From contig NZ_JYOA01000009.1 of the NCBI RefSeq assembly GCF_000955805.1, forward strand, positions 63,668 through 127,667: DNA of 64,000 bases, read 5' to 3'. The notes beneath the pieces were generated by a model. That model had not been told where the DNA came from. It saw only the letters and a program-made list of their open reading frames with translations, and searched no databases. Origin of the DNA: Pseudomonas sp. 21. Its GTDB lineage: Bacteria > Pseudomonadota > Gammaproteobacteria > Pseudomonadales > Pseudomonadaceae. The position numbers and the translations under genes were made by a program. Below are positions 32,672 through 41,651 of this stretch, piece after piece (position 1 is the first letter of the stretch; each line of letters opens with the position of its first letter).

Positions 32672-33898
32672 ATGCGCTATCGCACTGATTACAGCGCCCA
32701 GGCCCTGACCGCCGCCCCGGCGGTGCTGGAACTGGACGGTTGGCAACTGCACTACCAGGCCTTCTCCTCCAGGGAAGATGACACCCGCCCGCCTGTCCTG
32801 CTGCTGGGCGGCGCGTTCCAGAGCTTCCGCTCCTTCGCCAGCGAGGTTTCCGAGCTGCTCGCCGGGCACCCGGTGATCCTGCTCGACCTGCCCAGCCAGG
32901 GCGGCAACCTGCAACTGGCGCCCGAGCTGAGCCTGGAAGACCTGGCCGACCTCATCGCCGCTTTCGCCGAAACCCTGCACTTGCCGCCGCTGATGCCCAT
33001 CGGGCTGTCCTACGGCTCGGCGCTCGCCGCGCTGTTCGCCGCCCGCCACCCGGCGCGCTGCGGCCGCCTGCTGCTGGCCGGCATCACCGCCTTCGGCCGA
33101 CCCGGCGCTCGCGCGCTGCTGGTGGAAGCCCTGGCGCGCCTGGAACTGGGCGAGCAGACGCCTTTCGCCCACGGCGTGCTGACCGGCCTGATAAACCCGC
33201 TGCGCCTGGCCGATACCGGCGTTTCCCCGGTATTCCGCAAGGCCTTGCTGCGCCAGTTGCAGCGCCTGACCCCGGCGGAAATCGAACGCTACCGGCAGAA
33301 CAGCCAGCGCCTGCTGGCCTTCGGCGGCTTCGACCGTCACCCGCAATGCCCGACCCTGGTGCTGGCCGGCGAGTACGATCATTTCACCCAGCCGTGGGAA
33401 CATGCCGAATTCGCCCATGCCTGCGCCGATGCAGAGTTTGCGCTGATCCACGACGCCGACCACCTGGCCCAGTTCGAACGCCGCGATGCCTGTGCGCGGC
33501 TTTACAACCCGTTCCTGCTCGGCGAGCCACTGCCACGCAGTGCCGCCGGTAGCACGCGTTTCCAGCGCCAGCAGCTGCTGCACCTGGAGCGCCGTTTCGA
33601 GGCGCGCCTGGCGCCGGCCGATCAGCGCGCCGTATTGCGCAACAGCGAGGGCGGCGAATGGCGCTGCGAGCTGGCGGAGCTGGGGTACTTCGGTGGCCTG
33701 ATCCGCGTCGAGCTGCCGGCCGATCGCCCTGCGCGCGGCTGGAAGCTCGCCGCCGCCGGACTGCCGGAGCTGGACATCCTGCCGCTGCGCTACAGCGGCG
33801 ACGGCCTGGCCTTCATCTTTGCCCACGGCGACCCGCAGGCCAGCGCGGCGCTGGCGGCAATGGTAGTGCCGATGCAGCAGGGGGCGTGTGCGGCCTGA
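32672..33898 (+). CDS. Alpha/beta hydrolase
   Basis: A 408-residue cytosolic protein with an alpha/beta-hydrolase domain (about residues 15-270): nucleophile elbow GLSYGSA (Ser near residue 112), a likely acid in [11 protein letters not shown] and His in [12 protein letters not shown]-terminal domain of about 130 residues (from [20 protein letters not shown]) follows, which I cannot place. The ATG at 32672 has a GGAGA site at correct spacing. It diverges from proA. Substrate unknown. Confidence 0.85.
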   Translation: MRYRTDYSAQALTAAPAVLELDGWQLHYQAFSSREDDTRPPVLLLGGAFQSFRSFASEVSELLAGHPVILLDLPSQGGNLQLAPELSLEDLADLIAAFAETLHLPPLMPIGLSYGSALAALFAARHPARCGRLLLAGITAFGRPGARALLVEALARLELGEQTPFAHGVLTGLINPLRLADTGVSPVFRKALLRQLQRLTPAEIERYRQNSQRLLAFGGFDRHPQCPTLVLAGEYDHFTQPWEHAEFAHACADAEFALIHDADHLAQFERRDACARLYNPFLLGEPLPRSAAGSTRFQRQQLLHLERRFEARLAPADQRAVLRNSEGGEWRCELAELGYFGGLIRVELPADRPARGWKLAAAGLPELDILPLRYSGDGLAFIFAHGDPQASAALAAMVVPMQQGACAA

Positions 33899-33938
33899 GC
33901 AGAAACTCTCATGGTCCAGATTTCGGCTCCCGGCGCAT

Positions 33939-34050
33939 CCCCTCACCCTAACCCTCTCCCAGAGGGAGAGGGGACTGTTCGGCATGAGGCAAAACCACAG
34001 CCGGCACCATCGGTCCCCCTCTCCCTCCGGGAGAGGGCTGGGATGAGGGG
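33939..34050. repeat. Inverted repeat pair, family C
   Basis: CCCTCACCCTAACCCTCTCC with its hairpin (33939-33974) faces an inverted copy (34014-34050, ending GGGCTGGGATGAGGGG) across about 40 nt. Each copy also contains its own CTCTCCC...GGGAGAG hairpin. This differs from families A and B but resembles REP-like intergenic repeats common in pseudomonads. Confidence 0.75.
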
Positions 34051-34083
34051 GATACCCCGGCACAGACCTCAGGCATTGGCACT

Positions 34084-34163
34084 GTTCGCGAGCAAGCTCG
34101 CTCCTACAAAAGAGCCTCGGCAGTGCATCGGGGCCGTTGTAGGAGCGAGCTTGCTCGCGAACC
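34084..34163. repeat. REP pair (REPIN), family A
   Basis: An inverted unit (34084-34108) and a forward unit (34138-34163) are separated by 29 nt, immediately after the family C pair. Together they fill the gap between the convergent hydrolase and methyltransferase genes. Confidence 0.88.
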
Positions 34164-34177
34164 GCCCAGCCCCGAGC

Positions 34178-35032
34178 CTAAAGCCGCGCTTCGATCACCC
34201 GCACCAGACTCGGCATCCGCCCTTTCGGCAAGCCCAGCCCTGCGCCATCCACCTGCGGATCGAGCACGCCCACCCGGCCAAATCCGCAGCCGATGAACGC
34301 CTGCTCGATCTCCGCGGCGCTGCGGTAATGCAGCGGATAGCCGCCACGGGTCAGCCGTCCGATCAGCCCGACGCCCCAGCGGATCTGGCGGTAGCGCGGG
34401 TGTTCGCGCAGGTCGGGGTAGAGTTCGGTCAGGTAGGTCGCTTCCGGGAACACCCGCAGCGCGGCAGCCAGGCGGCGCCAGAAGCCCTCGATCACCGGGC
34501 GCTGGAAGTAGTTCACCAGCCCCTCGGTAATCACCGCCACCGGGCGGTCGGGGTCCAGCTCGCCGAACAGAGCGGCCAGGCTTTGCTCGCCTCGTTCGGC
34601 GAGGATATCCACAGCCCGCACGCGGTGCTTGCCGTCCAGCCAGCCCTGTTCCTGCAGCAGCGCGGACTTGCGCGCGGCCATCGGTGGCAGGTCGGCCTCA
34701 ATATAAGTCAGCTGGGGATAGCGCTCGCGGAAGCGCCGGCCACGGGGCGAAAGCCCGCAGGCGATCTCCACCACCTGGGTGACACCGCGCGATTCGATGG
34801 CCTGGGTCAGCCGGGCATCGATCAGCAGATGACGTTGTAACAGGAAGTCTTCGATATTCAGCCCGAAGCCGATCCGCGCCCCCCAGTTGATCGGCGCCAC
34901 GCAGCCATGCACCCAGCGGCCGAACGCCGTGGCAAAGGCCGGGTCCGCCAGTTGATGGCGATACCAGACGTAACCGGTGTAGTGCGCGCTGGGGGTGATG
35001 TGGGCGCTGTCGGCCCGGATCCGTTCAGCCAT
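34178..35032 (-). CDS. LCMT-like SAM-dependent methyltransferase
   Basis: A 284-residue protein of the leucine-carboxyl-methyltransferase (Tcmp/PPM1) branch of class I methyltransferases. It has ESRGVTQVVEIACGLSPRG (SAM motif I near residue 90), YIEADLPPM (motif II) and VITEGLVNYF (about 167-176), a family hallmark. Bacterial members mostly act on small molecules such as polyketides. No biosynthetic cluster is adjacent, so the substrate is unknown. It diverges from mpg by 63 nt. Confidence 0.82.
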   Translation of the reverse strand: MAERIRADSAHITPSAHYTGYVWYRHQLADPAFATAFGRWVHGCVAPINWGARIGFGLNIEDFLLQRHLLIDARLTQAIESRGVTQVVEIACGLSPRGRRFRERYPQLTYIEADLPPMAARKSALLQEQGWLDGKHRVRAVDILAERGEQSLAALFGELDPDRPVAVITEGLVNYFQRPVIEGFWRRLAAALRVFPEATYLTELYPDLREHPRYRQIRWGVGLIGRLTRGGYPLHYRSAAEIEQAFIGCGFGRVGVLDPQVDGAGLGLPKGRMPSLVRVIEARL

Positions 35033-35095
35033 GCTTAAGAATCTTGTTGTTATGATTCCCCAGCCTAAGACCGGCCCGAGAACCGCGACAATCCG

Positions 35096-35815
35096 ATGCC
35101 CGCCGAACCCAACCTAAGTTTGCCCTGGCCCGAGGCCAATCCCCTGCCGGACGCCTTCTTCAACCGCGATGCCCTCACCGTCGCCCGCGAACTGCTGGGC
35201 AAGGTGATCCGCCACCGGGTCGGCGAGCTGTGGCTGTCCGCGCGGATCATCGAGACCGAGGCCTATTACCTCGACGAGAAAGGCAGCCACGCCTCGCTGG
35301 GCTACACCGAGAAGCGCAAGGCGCTGTTCCTCGATGGCGGGCACATCTACATGTATTACGCGCGCGGCGGCGACTCGCTGAACTTCAGCGCCGGCGGCCC
35401 GGGCAATGCGGTGCTGATCAAGTCCGGCCACCCCTGGCTCGATCGCATTTCCGGTGACGACGCCCTGGCCTGCATGCGCCAGCTGAACCCCGCCGCCGAC
35501 GGTAGCGAACGCGCGCTGGGCAAGCTGTGCAACGGCCAGACCCTGCTCTGCCGCTCCATGGGCCTGAAAGTGCCGGAGTGGGACGCCCAGCGCTTCGACC
35601 CGCAGCGCCTGTTCGTCGACGACATCGCCGAGCAGCCCGCGCTGATCATCCAGGCCGCGCGCCTGGGCATTCCCCACGGCCGCGACGAACACCTGCAGTA
35701 CCGCTTCGTCGATGCCGCCTTCGCGCCCTTCTGCACACGCAACCCAATGCGTCGCGGCCAGGTCGAAGGCCATGACTACCACCTGCTCGGAACCCAGGAC
35801 GCCACCTTCCGATGA
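35096..35815 (+). CDS. mpg: DNA-3-methyladenine glycosylase (AAG/Mpg family)
   Basis: A 239-residue alkyl-adenine glycosylase-family enzyme that excises 3-methyladenine and related bases. AFFNRDALTVARELLGKVI, the catalytic RIIETEAY segment (catalytic Glu), YMYYARGG for base flipping and SAGGPGNAVLIK are present. The C-terminal 40 residues are longer than the human core. Its stop overlaps the next start (ATGA at 35812-35815). TATGAT at 35051-35056 is a possible -10. Confidence 0.9.
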   Translation: MPAEPNLSLPWPEANPLPDAFFNRDALTVARELLGKVIRHRVGELWLSARIIETEAYYLDEKGSHASLGYTEKRKALFLDGGHIYMYYARGGDSLNFSAGGPGNAVLIKSGHPWLDRISGDDALACMRQLNPAADGSERALGKLCNGQTLLCRSMGLKVPEWDAQRFDPQRLFVDDIAEQPALIIQAARLGIPHGRDEHLQYRFVDAAFAPFCTRNPMRRGQVEGHDYHLLGTQDATFR

Positions 35816-37128
35816 TCGATCTCGCCGCCTTCAACACCTGGATGGCCACCCATCCGCAATGGCTCGCCCTGGTCCTGTTCCTGGTCGCCTTCCTCGAGTG
35901 CGCTGCCGTCATCGGCATCATCCTGCCCGGCGTGGTGATGCTCTTCGCCATCGCCGTGCTGGCCGGCAGCGGCGCCCTGGGCCTGGGGGAAACCCTGGCG
36001 CTGGCATTCTTCGGCGGCTTGCTGGGCGATGTGTCGTCCTACTGGATCGGCCGCCACTTCCACCAGGACATCCGACGCCTGCCGGTGCTGCGCCACCACC
36101 CGGAATGGATGGCCGCCGCCGAAGGCTTCTTCCACCGCTACGGTGTCGCCAGCCTGCTGGTGGGCCGCTTCATCGGTGCGCTGCGGCCGTTCCTGCCGAT
36201 GATCGCCGGCATGCTCGACATGCCCTTTGGGCGCTTCCTGGCAGTCTCCGTCGTGGCCGCCGCCGGGTGGTCGATCGCCTACCTGGTGCCCGGCTGGGCC
36301 ACCGGCGCAGCCATGCGCCTGCCGCTACCCGAGGGGTTCTGGCCGGAAGCCGGGGTCGTCGCCGCCTGCGTCGCCGCGGTGCTGACGCTGATCATCCACG
36401 CCGAGCTGCGCCAGGAGCGCAAGGCTGCGCTGCTCGGCGCCGTCGGCTGCTTCGCGCTGCTGATCGCCATGTTGATCGGCTGGCCGCACCTCGACGCCCT
36501 GGACAAGGGGCTGATGACCCTGGTGCAGGAACACCGTCACGCCTGGCTGGACGATGTGATGGTGGCGGTCACCCGCGTCGGCGACTTCCGCACGCAGTTC
36601 ATTGCCGGTGCGCTCCTGGCAGTGCTGCTGGCCGCGCTACGACTGTGGCGCCATGCGTTCTTCGCCGCCGGCACCATGGTCGGTACCGCGCTGCTCAATA
36701 CCGTCCTCAAGCACCTGTTCAGCCGCGCGCGTCCGGAAGTGATCGCCGATCCGCTGTCCGCCTTCAGCATGCCTAGCGGCCACAGCTCGGCGTCCTTCGC
36801 CTTCTTCCTGGTGCTTGGGGTACTGGCCAGCCGGGAGAAATCCCCGCGCGTACGCCTGACCTGGATGCTGCTGGCGGTGATCCCCGCCGCCAGCATCGCG
36901 CTGTCGCGCGTGTACCTGGGGGCCCACTGGCCCAGCGACATCATCGCCGGCGCCCTGCTCGGCGCCTCGGTGTGCGCCGCCAGCCTGTGGATAAGCCAGC
37001 GCCGCAGCGAGCTGCCGGCCCTGGCGCCGCGCATCTGGTGGAGCCTGTTGCCGACCGCCATGGTGCTGCTGGCGGTGGCCAGCGCCTGGGGCCTGTCAGC
37101 GGCGATTCACCGCTACACGCCGCTCTGA
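35812..37128 (+). CDS. DedA-PAP2 fusion membrane phosphatase
   Basis: A 438-residue inner-membrane protein fusing a DedA/SNARE-associated domain (about residues 1-165, with FLECAAVIGIILPG, GDVSSYWIGR and GRFIGALRPFLPMIAG) to a PAP2 phosphatase domain (about 215-405). The PAP2 triad motifs are complete: KHLFSRARP, PSGHSS and SRVYLGAHWPSD. DedA proteins include undecaprenyl-phosphate and phospholipid flippases, and PAP2 enzymes dephosphorylate lipid pyrophosphates, so a combined lipid-carrier recycling role is plausible. It overlaps mpg by 4 nt; the DNA-repair link is unexplained. Confidence 0.9.
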   Translation: MIDLAAFNTWMATHPQWLALVLFLVAFLECAAVIGIILPGVVMLFAIAVLAGSGALGLGETLALAFFGGLLGDVSSYWIGRHFHQDIRRLPVLRHHPEWMAAAEGFFHRYGVASLLVGRFIGALRPFLPMIAGMLDMPFGRFLAVSVVAAAGWSIAYLVPGWATGAAMRLPLPEGFWPEAGVVAACVAAVLTLIIHAELRQERKAALLGAVGCFALLIAMLIGWPHLDALDKGLMTLVQEHRHAWLDDVMVAVTRVGDFRTQFIAGALLAVLLAALRLWRHAFFAAGTMVGTALLNTVLKHLFSRARPEVIADPLSAFSMPSGHSSASFAFFLVLGVLASREKSPRVRLTWMLLAVIPAASIALSRVYLGAHWPSDIIAGALLGASVCAASLWISQRRSELPALAPRIWWSLLPTAMVLLAVASAWGLSAAIHRYTPL

Positions 37129-37135
37129 CCCGGTA

Positions 37136-38050
37136 TCAGGCCCAGGGGCGCTCGCGCATCAGCTCGGCGCAGCGCAACTGGACGAACTCGCGCAGCTGGG
37201 TCACCGCCCGGCTGAGCTGGGCGCGGTGAGTGCAGAACAGGTTCATCGGCGTGGCTTCGCCCAGGTAATCCGCCAGCGCCACCTCCAGCCGGCCCGCGCG
37301 GACGTCGGCCGCCACGTCCAGCCAGGACTTGTACACCAACCCCTGCCCCGCCACTGCCCAGCGCCGGACCACGTCGGCGTCATCGCAGAGGCGATCGCCG
37401 CGCACGGTCACTTCGTGCTGCTTGCGGCTGTCGCTGAAGCGCCAGCGCTCGTGGGCACGCCCGCCTAGCATGTACAGCAGGCAGTTGTGCTTCTGTAGCT
37501 CGTCCGGGTGCGCCGGCTTGCCATGGCGGGCGAAATAGTCGGGCGCGGCGCAGAGCACCCGGCGGTTATCCGGGGCCAGCGGCAGCGCCACCAGGTTCGA
37601 ATCCCCCGGCAGGCCCAGGCGGAAAGCCACGTCCACCGGCTGGCGGTAGAGATCGGCCTGGCGGTCGCTGATCAGCAGGCGCAGGTTCATCCGCGGGTGC
37701 AACGCCTGGAATTCGTCGAGCCAGGGCAGCAACACGTTGCGCCCGAAATCCGAGGGCGCCGAGACCTGAAAGTTGCCGGCAATCTCGCTCTTGCCGCCGG
37801 CCAGCAGTTGGCGCCCATCATCCAGGCTTTGCAGCGCGGCACGGGCGTGGGCCAGGTACAGCTCACCTTCGGCGGTCAGGCGCAGGCTGCGGGTGGAGCG
37901 GGCGAACAGGCGCACGTCCAGCTCGCTTTCCAGGCGCTTGAGCGCGGCGCTGGCCACCGCCGGCGACAGTTCCAGCTCGCGGGCGGCGGCGGAAAGGCTG
38001 CCACGCTCGGCGGTGCGAACGAATATCTGCAGGTCGTCGAAGCGCAGCAT
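37136..38050 (-). CDS. LysR-family transcriptional regulator
   Basis: A 304-residue LysR regulator: N-terminal winged HTH (about residues 1-60, FVRTAERGSLSAAARELELS) and a LysR substrate domain (about 88-290) of the CrgA/PA2758-like branch (FQVSAPSDFGR). ATG 38050 is chosen; a TTG two codons upstream is possible. It diverges from the monooxygenase-oxidoreductase pair, with a perfect dyad immediately before its start. These three genes are not at this place in the P. aeruginosa order I remember. Confidence 0.92.
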   Translation of the reverse strand: MLRFDDLQIFVRTAERGSLSAAARELELSPAVASAALKRLESELDVRLFARSTRSLRLTAEGELYLAHARAALQSLDDGRQLLAGGKSEIAGNFQVSAPSDFGRNVLLPWLDEFQALHPRMNLRLLISDRQADLYRQPVDVAFRLGLPGDSNLVALPLAPDNRRVLCAAPDYFARHGKPAHPDELQKHNCLLYMLGGRAHERWRFSDSRKQHEVTVRGDRLCDDADVVRRWAVAGQGLVYKSWLDVAADVRAGRLEVALADYLGEATPMNLFCTHRAQLSRAVTQLREFVQLRCAELMRERPWA

Positions 38051-38069
38051 TTTCAAAAATCCTTTGAAA
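38051..38069. promoter_or_regulatory. Perfect dyad, candidate LysR operator
   Basis: TTTCAAA - AATCC - TTTGAAA abuts the LysR start codon in the 103-nt divergent region, where LysR proteins usually bind to control themselves and the opposite gene. It is AT-rich within GC-rich surroundings. It also overlaps the regulator's ribosome-binding region. Confidence 0.5.
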
Positions 38070-38153
38070 GAGACTCTCTACTTACGCGGTTTTTCTTCCC
38101 GGCGAAAGAGAGCAGCATGCCCTCACCTACCCCGCCCCACTGGAGATACCCGG

Positions 38154-38441
38154 ATGAGCCTGACCCTGATCGCCATCATTCGCGCCAAGCCCGGCCGCGC
38201 CGACAGCCTGCAGGAGCGCCTGCACGGCATGCTCGCGCCGTCCCGCGCCGAGGCCGGCTGCCTGCAGTACGACCTGCACCGCGATATCAAGGACGCCGAG
38301 CTGATCTACATGATCGAGCAGTGGCGCGACGAGGAAGCCCTGGCCGAGCACGAGGCCAGCCCGCACTTCCAGGCCTTCGTGAAGGCCGCAGAACCTGACC
38401 TGGCGGAACTCGATATCCGCCTGATGAACCGCATCGACTGA
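38154..38441 (+). CDS. YgiN-like antibiotic biosynthesis monooxygenase domain protein
   Basis: A 95-residue ABM-domain protein with dimeric ferredoxin-like fold: MSLTLIAIIRAKPGRADSLQ, PSRAEAGCLQYDLHRD and YMIEQWRDEEALAEHEASPHF are typical. Such proteins act as quinol monooxygenases or small oxidoreductase partners, and some have no known substrate. GGAGAT precedes the start. It is followed after 25 nt by the quinone-oxidoreductase-like gene and diverges from LysR. Confidence 0.9.
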   Translation: MSLTLIAIIRAKPGRADSLQERLHGMLAPSRAEAGCLQYDLHRDIKDAELIYMIEQWRDEEALAEHEASPHFQAFVKAAEPDLAELDIRLMNRID

Positions 38442-38466
38442 TCGTTCAAAGCGAATAGGAATCCCC

Positions 38467-39480
38467 ATGAAAGCCATCGGCTACACCCAGAGCCTGCCCA
38501 GCAGCGACGCCAACTCCCTGCTCGACATCCAGCTGCCCGAGCCCACACCCGGCCCGCGCGACCTGCTGGTGGAAGTGCGCGCCATCTCCGTCAACCCGGT
38601 GGACACCAAGGTGCGCCAGCGCGCCCAGCCCGCCGACGGCCAGTACAAGGTGCTCGGCTGGGACGCCGCCGGCGTGGTCCGCGCCGTGGGCAGCGAGGTC
38701 AGCCTGTTCAAGCCGGGCGACAAGGTCTGGTACGCCGGCGACCTGACCCGCCCCGGCAGCTACGCTGAGCTGCAGCTGGTGGACGAGCGCATCGTCGGCG
38801 CCATGCCCAAGAGCCTGGACTTCGCCCACGCCGCCGCCCTGCCGCTGACCACCATCACCGCCTGGGAACTGCTGTTCGACCGCCTGCAGGTGGCCGAAGG
38901 CAAGGCCAGCGCCGGGCAGAGCCTGCTGATCGTTGGCGCAGCCGGCGGTGTCGGCTCGATCCTCACCCAGCTGGCGCGCCAGCTCACCGGCATGACCGTG
39001 ATCGGTACCGCTTCGCGTCCGGAAACCCAGGAATGGGTGCGCAACCTCGGCGCGCACCATGTGATCGATCACCGCAAGCCGCTGAGCGAAGAGCTCAAGC
39101 GCATCGGCGTCGGCGAAGTCACCCACGTGGCCAGCCTCAACCAGACCGAGGAGCACCTCGCCGAAATCGTCGCCAGCCTGCGCCCCCAGGGCCGCCTGGC
39201 GCTGATCGACGACCCGCTGAACCTCGACGTGCGCCTGCTCAAGCAGAAGAGCCTGTCGCTGCACTGGGAGTTCATGTACACCCGCTCGATGTTCCAGACC
39301 GACGACATGATCGAGCAGCACAAGCTGCTGCAGCGCGTGGCCGGGCTGATCGACAGCGGCGTACTGAAGACCACCCTGGGCGAGCACTTCGGCAAGATCG
39401 ACGCCGCCAACCTGCGCCGCGCCCACGCGCTGCTGGAGAGCAATACGGCCAAGGGCAAGATCGTGCTGGAAGGGTTCTGA
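38467..39480 (+). CDS. Zinc-independent MDR-family alcohol/quinone oxidoreductase
   Basis: A 337-residue medium-chain dehydrogenase of the quinone-oxidoreductase-like subgroup: MKAIGYTQSLP start, a GroES-like domain (about residues 28-120) and a Rossmann NADPH site LLIVGAAGGVGSI (about 157-169). The catalytic-zinc Cys/His ligands of true alcohol dehydrogenases are absent (NPVDTKVRQ replaces the zinc Cys region). It is probably induced with the monooxygenase under LysR control, perhaps against electrophiles or quinones. That link is inferred from context. Confidence 0.9.
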   Translation: MKAIGYTQSLPSSDANSLLDIQLPEPTPGPRDLLVEVRAISVNPVDTKVRQRAQPADGQYKVLGWDAAGVVRAVGSEVSLFKPGDKVWYAGDLTRPGSYAELQLVDERIVGAMPKSLDFAHAAALPLTTITAWELLFDRLQVAEGKASAGQSLLIVGAAGGVGSILTQLARQLTGMTVIGTASRPETQEWVRNLGAHHVIDHRKPLSEELKRIGVGEVTHVASLNQTEEHLAEIVASLRPQGRLALIDDPLNLDVRLLKQKSLSLHWEFMYTRSMFQTDDMIEQHKLLQRVAGLIDSGVLKTTLGEHFGKIDAANLRRAHALLESNTAKGKIVLEGF

Positions 39481-39568
39481 TCTCAGGCACCGATGGGCGT
39501 GGCCGTAGGACGAATAACGCCCAAGGGGTTATCCGCCCTACGGTCTGCTCCTTGTCGCTGGTGACAGA

Positions 39569-39661
39569 GGTTCGCGAGCAAGAACTAGGCGTCCCCCTCG
39601 GTCCTACAAAGAGCGCACCGGTGCTTCCGGCTACCTGTAGGAGCGAGCTTGCTCGCGAACC
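39569..39661. repeat. REP pair, family A, left arm interrupted
   Basis: The forward unit (39636-39661) is intact. The inverted unit (39569-39608) is split: GGTTCGCGAGCAAG is followed by 14 extra bases (AACTAGGCGTCCCC) before CTCGGTCCTACA. Elsewhere the two parts are adjacent. Confidence 0.8.
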
Positions 39662-39669
39662 CGGCCGAC

Positions 39670-40476
39670 TCAGTCGTCCGCCTTGGCACCCGCGAGCAGC
39701 CGGCAAAGCTGCTCGGTGGCATCGAGCATCGCGAAGCTGGGTTTCTCCAGGTTGCGATCCGGCACTACCCAGAGCTGCTTGAGCCGCGTGGCACTGAGTT
39801 GCCGCATGCCATTCCAGCTGCGCAACTGGTCCTCGCTGGCCGCCAGGATCACCTGAGGATCGCGCGCCAGCACCGCCTCCTGGCCCACCTGCGGCGCCGG
39901 CAGAGCTAGATCCGCGAACAGGTTGCGACCACCACAGACTTCCAGCGCCTCGCTGATGATCTGCCGACCGCCCACGGTGTAAAGCGGGCGGTCCCACACC
40001 TGGTAGAACACCCTGAGCGGCGGCTCGCGGCGGTACTGTGCCCGCAACTGTGCCATGCGCGCATCGAACGCTTGCGCCAACTCATGCCCCTTCTCCGCCC
40101 GCCCCAGGCGCTCGCCCAGTTCGCGGAATTGCCGGGAGATATCCTCCAGGCGGTGCGGATCGGCCACATAGACGGGAATGCCCACGGCCTTCAGGCGCTG
40201 CAGTTGCGCTTCAGGCACGGCGCCAGGCCAGACCAGCAGCAGGTCGGGCTGCAGAGCCAGGATCTGTTCGAGGTTGACCTGGCCGTAGCGACCGACGGAC
40301 GGCAGGCCTTTCAGGGATTGCGGGCGCGGCCCGCCATCGAGCAGGCCGGCCAGCCGGTCGGCGGCGCCCAGTTCGAGGACCATGTCGGTGAGCGAGGGCG
40401 CCAGGCTGACCACCCGCTCCGCCGCCACCACGGGCAGACCGGCAAGCAGCAGGAGCAGGCAGAGGAAGCGGCGCAT
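39670..40476 (-). CDS. btuF: Periplasmic cobalamin-binding protein BtuF
   Basis: A 268-residue periplasmic substrate-binding protein of the BtuF/FhuD helical-hinge class: signal peptide (about residues 1-19), AERVVSLAPSLTDMVLELGA, GLPSVGRYGQVNLEQILALQPDLLLVW, a long interdomain helix and QVWDRPLYTVGGRQIISEAL. It presents vitamin B12 to an inner-membrane ABC importer. The start at 40476 overlaps the upstream gene's stop (TGATG). No BtuCD genes are in the window. Confidence 0.88.
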   Translation of the reverse strand: MRRFLCLLLLLAGLPVVAAERVVSLAPSLTDMVLELGAADRLAGLLDGGPRPQSLKGLPSVGRYGQVNLEQILALQPDLLLVWPGAVPEAQLQRLKAVGIPVYVADPHRLEDISRQFRELGERLGRAEKGHELAQAFDARMAQLRAQYRREPPLRVFYQVWDRPLYTVGGRQIISEALEVCGGRNLFADLALPAPQVGQEAVLARDPQVILAASEDQLRSWNGMRQLSATRLKQLWVVPDRNLEKPSFAMLDATEQLCRLLAGAKADD

Positions 40477-40892
40477 CAGGCCAGTTGGCGCGGCAGGCGG
40501 TACAGCCAGAGGATGACCAGGCTGGCGAAGCCCAGCAGCAGGACGGGAACGCCATGCAGGTCGACCAGCACCGCCAGGGCGCCGATCCACGCCGGCAGGC
40601 TGCCGACCAGTGCACCACGGCGCTGCGCGGCGCCCAGCGCCTGCCAGGCAGCGGGCTCATCCGAGCCGTCGCGGGCCTTGCCGGCGGCAATCAGCGCATG
40701 CTTGTAGCGACGGAACAGCGGCAGGGTGAGGAACATCGACAGCAGGCCGACGACGAACACCGGCGTGGCCAGCGTATCGCCGAAGGGCGCCTCGCCCACC
40801 AGCGCCAGCATCAGGTGCTGCGGCGCCAGCGCGAGCGCCAGCAGCAACCACCAGAGCAGATTCAACCGGCGCCGGGCAGCGGCGCGATTCAC
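40476..40892 (-). CDS. Small integral membrane protein between ribA and btuF
   Basis: A 138-residue protein with four predicted helices (about residues 11-31, 40-60, 88-107 and 111-130) and no known domain. GTG at 40892 overlaps the ribA stop (GTGA), giving [15 protein letters not shown]; the frame is open further upstream but that part is a shadow of ribA. Its stop overlaps the btuF start. Tight coupling suggests a cofactor-related membrane role, but nothing in the sequence defines it. Confidence 0.8.
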   Translation of the reverse strand: MNRAAARRRLNLLWWLLLALALAPQHLMLALVGEAPFGDTLATPVFVVGLLSMFLTLPLFRRYKHALIAAGKARDGSDEPAAWQALGAAQRRGALVGSLPAWIGALAVLVDLHGVPVLLLGFASLVILWLYRLPRQLA

Positions 40893-41518
40893 GAAGCGGA
40901 CGCCTCGGCCTCGGCTTCGCCCTGATGCATGTTGCCCAGCATGTGGCCCAGCTTGCCTGCCTTGGTCTGCAGGTAGCGCTTGTTGTGCGGGTTCAGGCCC
41001 TTCTGCAGCGGCACGCGCTCGGCAACGGTCAGGCCGTAGCCTTCCAGCGCCTTCACCTTGCGCGGGTTGTTGGTCATCAGCCGCAGCGAGCAGACGCCCA
41101 GGTGCTTGAGCATCGGCAGGCACATGGCGTAGTCACGCTGGTCGGCACCAAAGCCCAGGGCCAGGTTGGCTTCCACGGTATCGGCGCCTTCGTCCTGCAG
41201 GGCGTAGGCGCGGATCTTGTTGAGCAGGCCGATGCCACGGCCTTCCTGACGCAGGTACAGCAGGACGCCGCGGCCTTCCTTGGCGATGGCCGAGAGTGCG
41301 CCCTCGAGCTGGAAACCGCAGTCGCAACGCAGGCTGAACAGCGCGTCGCCGGTGAGGCATTCGGAATGCAGACGCCCCAGCACCGGCTGGCCGTCGTCGA
41401 GCTTGCCCATGGTCAGGGCGACGTGTTCCTTGCCGGTTTCCTCGTCGAGGAAGCCATGCATGGTGAATTCGCCGAAGGGGGTGGGCAGCTTGGAGGCGGC
41501 GACGAAAACGACAGACAC
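40889..41518 (-). CDS. ribA: GTP cyclohydrolase II
   Basis: RibA opens GTP to the diaminopyrimidine that starts riboflavin synthesis. The 209-residue protein has the zinc ligands Cys54, Cys65 and Cys67 (HSECLTGD and CDCGF) and RQEGRGIGL with the catalytic Arg. This is the functional RibA in the window, because the RibA-like half of the ribB product at 45.6 kb lacks these residues. A TACAAT -10 candidate lies on the minus strand at 41560-41565. It heads a three-gene coupled unit with btuF. Confidence 0.95.
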   Translation of the reverse strand: MSVVFVAASKLPTPFGEFTMHGFLDEETGKEHVALTMGKLDDGQPVLGRLHSECLTGDALFSLRCDCGFQLEGALSAIAKEGRGVLLYLRQEGRGIGLLNKIRAYALQDEGADTVEANLALGFGADQRDYAMCLPMLKHLGVCSLRLMTNNPRKVKALEGYGLTVAERVPLQKGLNPHNKRYLQTKAGKLGHMLGNMHQGEAEAEASAS

Positions 41519-41651
41519 CGGAAACTCCTGAAAGATTTATCTAAGGAAAGAGGACCGGGATTGTAACAGCTGCGCCGGCCGCACCGTCATTGCGAATTCT
41601 GCAAGATAAGCATCGATGCTTTTGATAGAAGCGCCGATGCTACAGGCTCGA

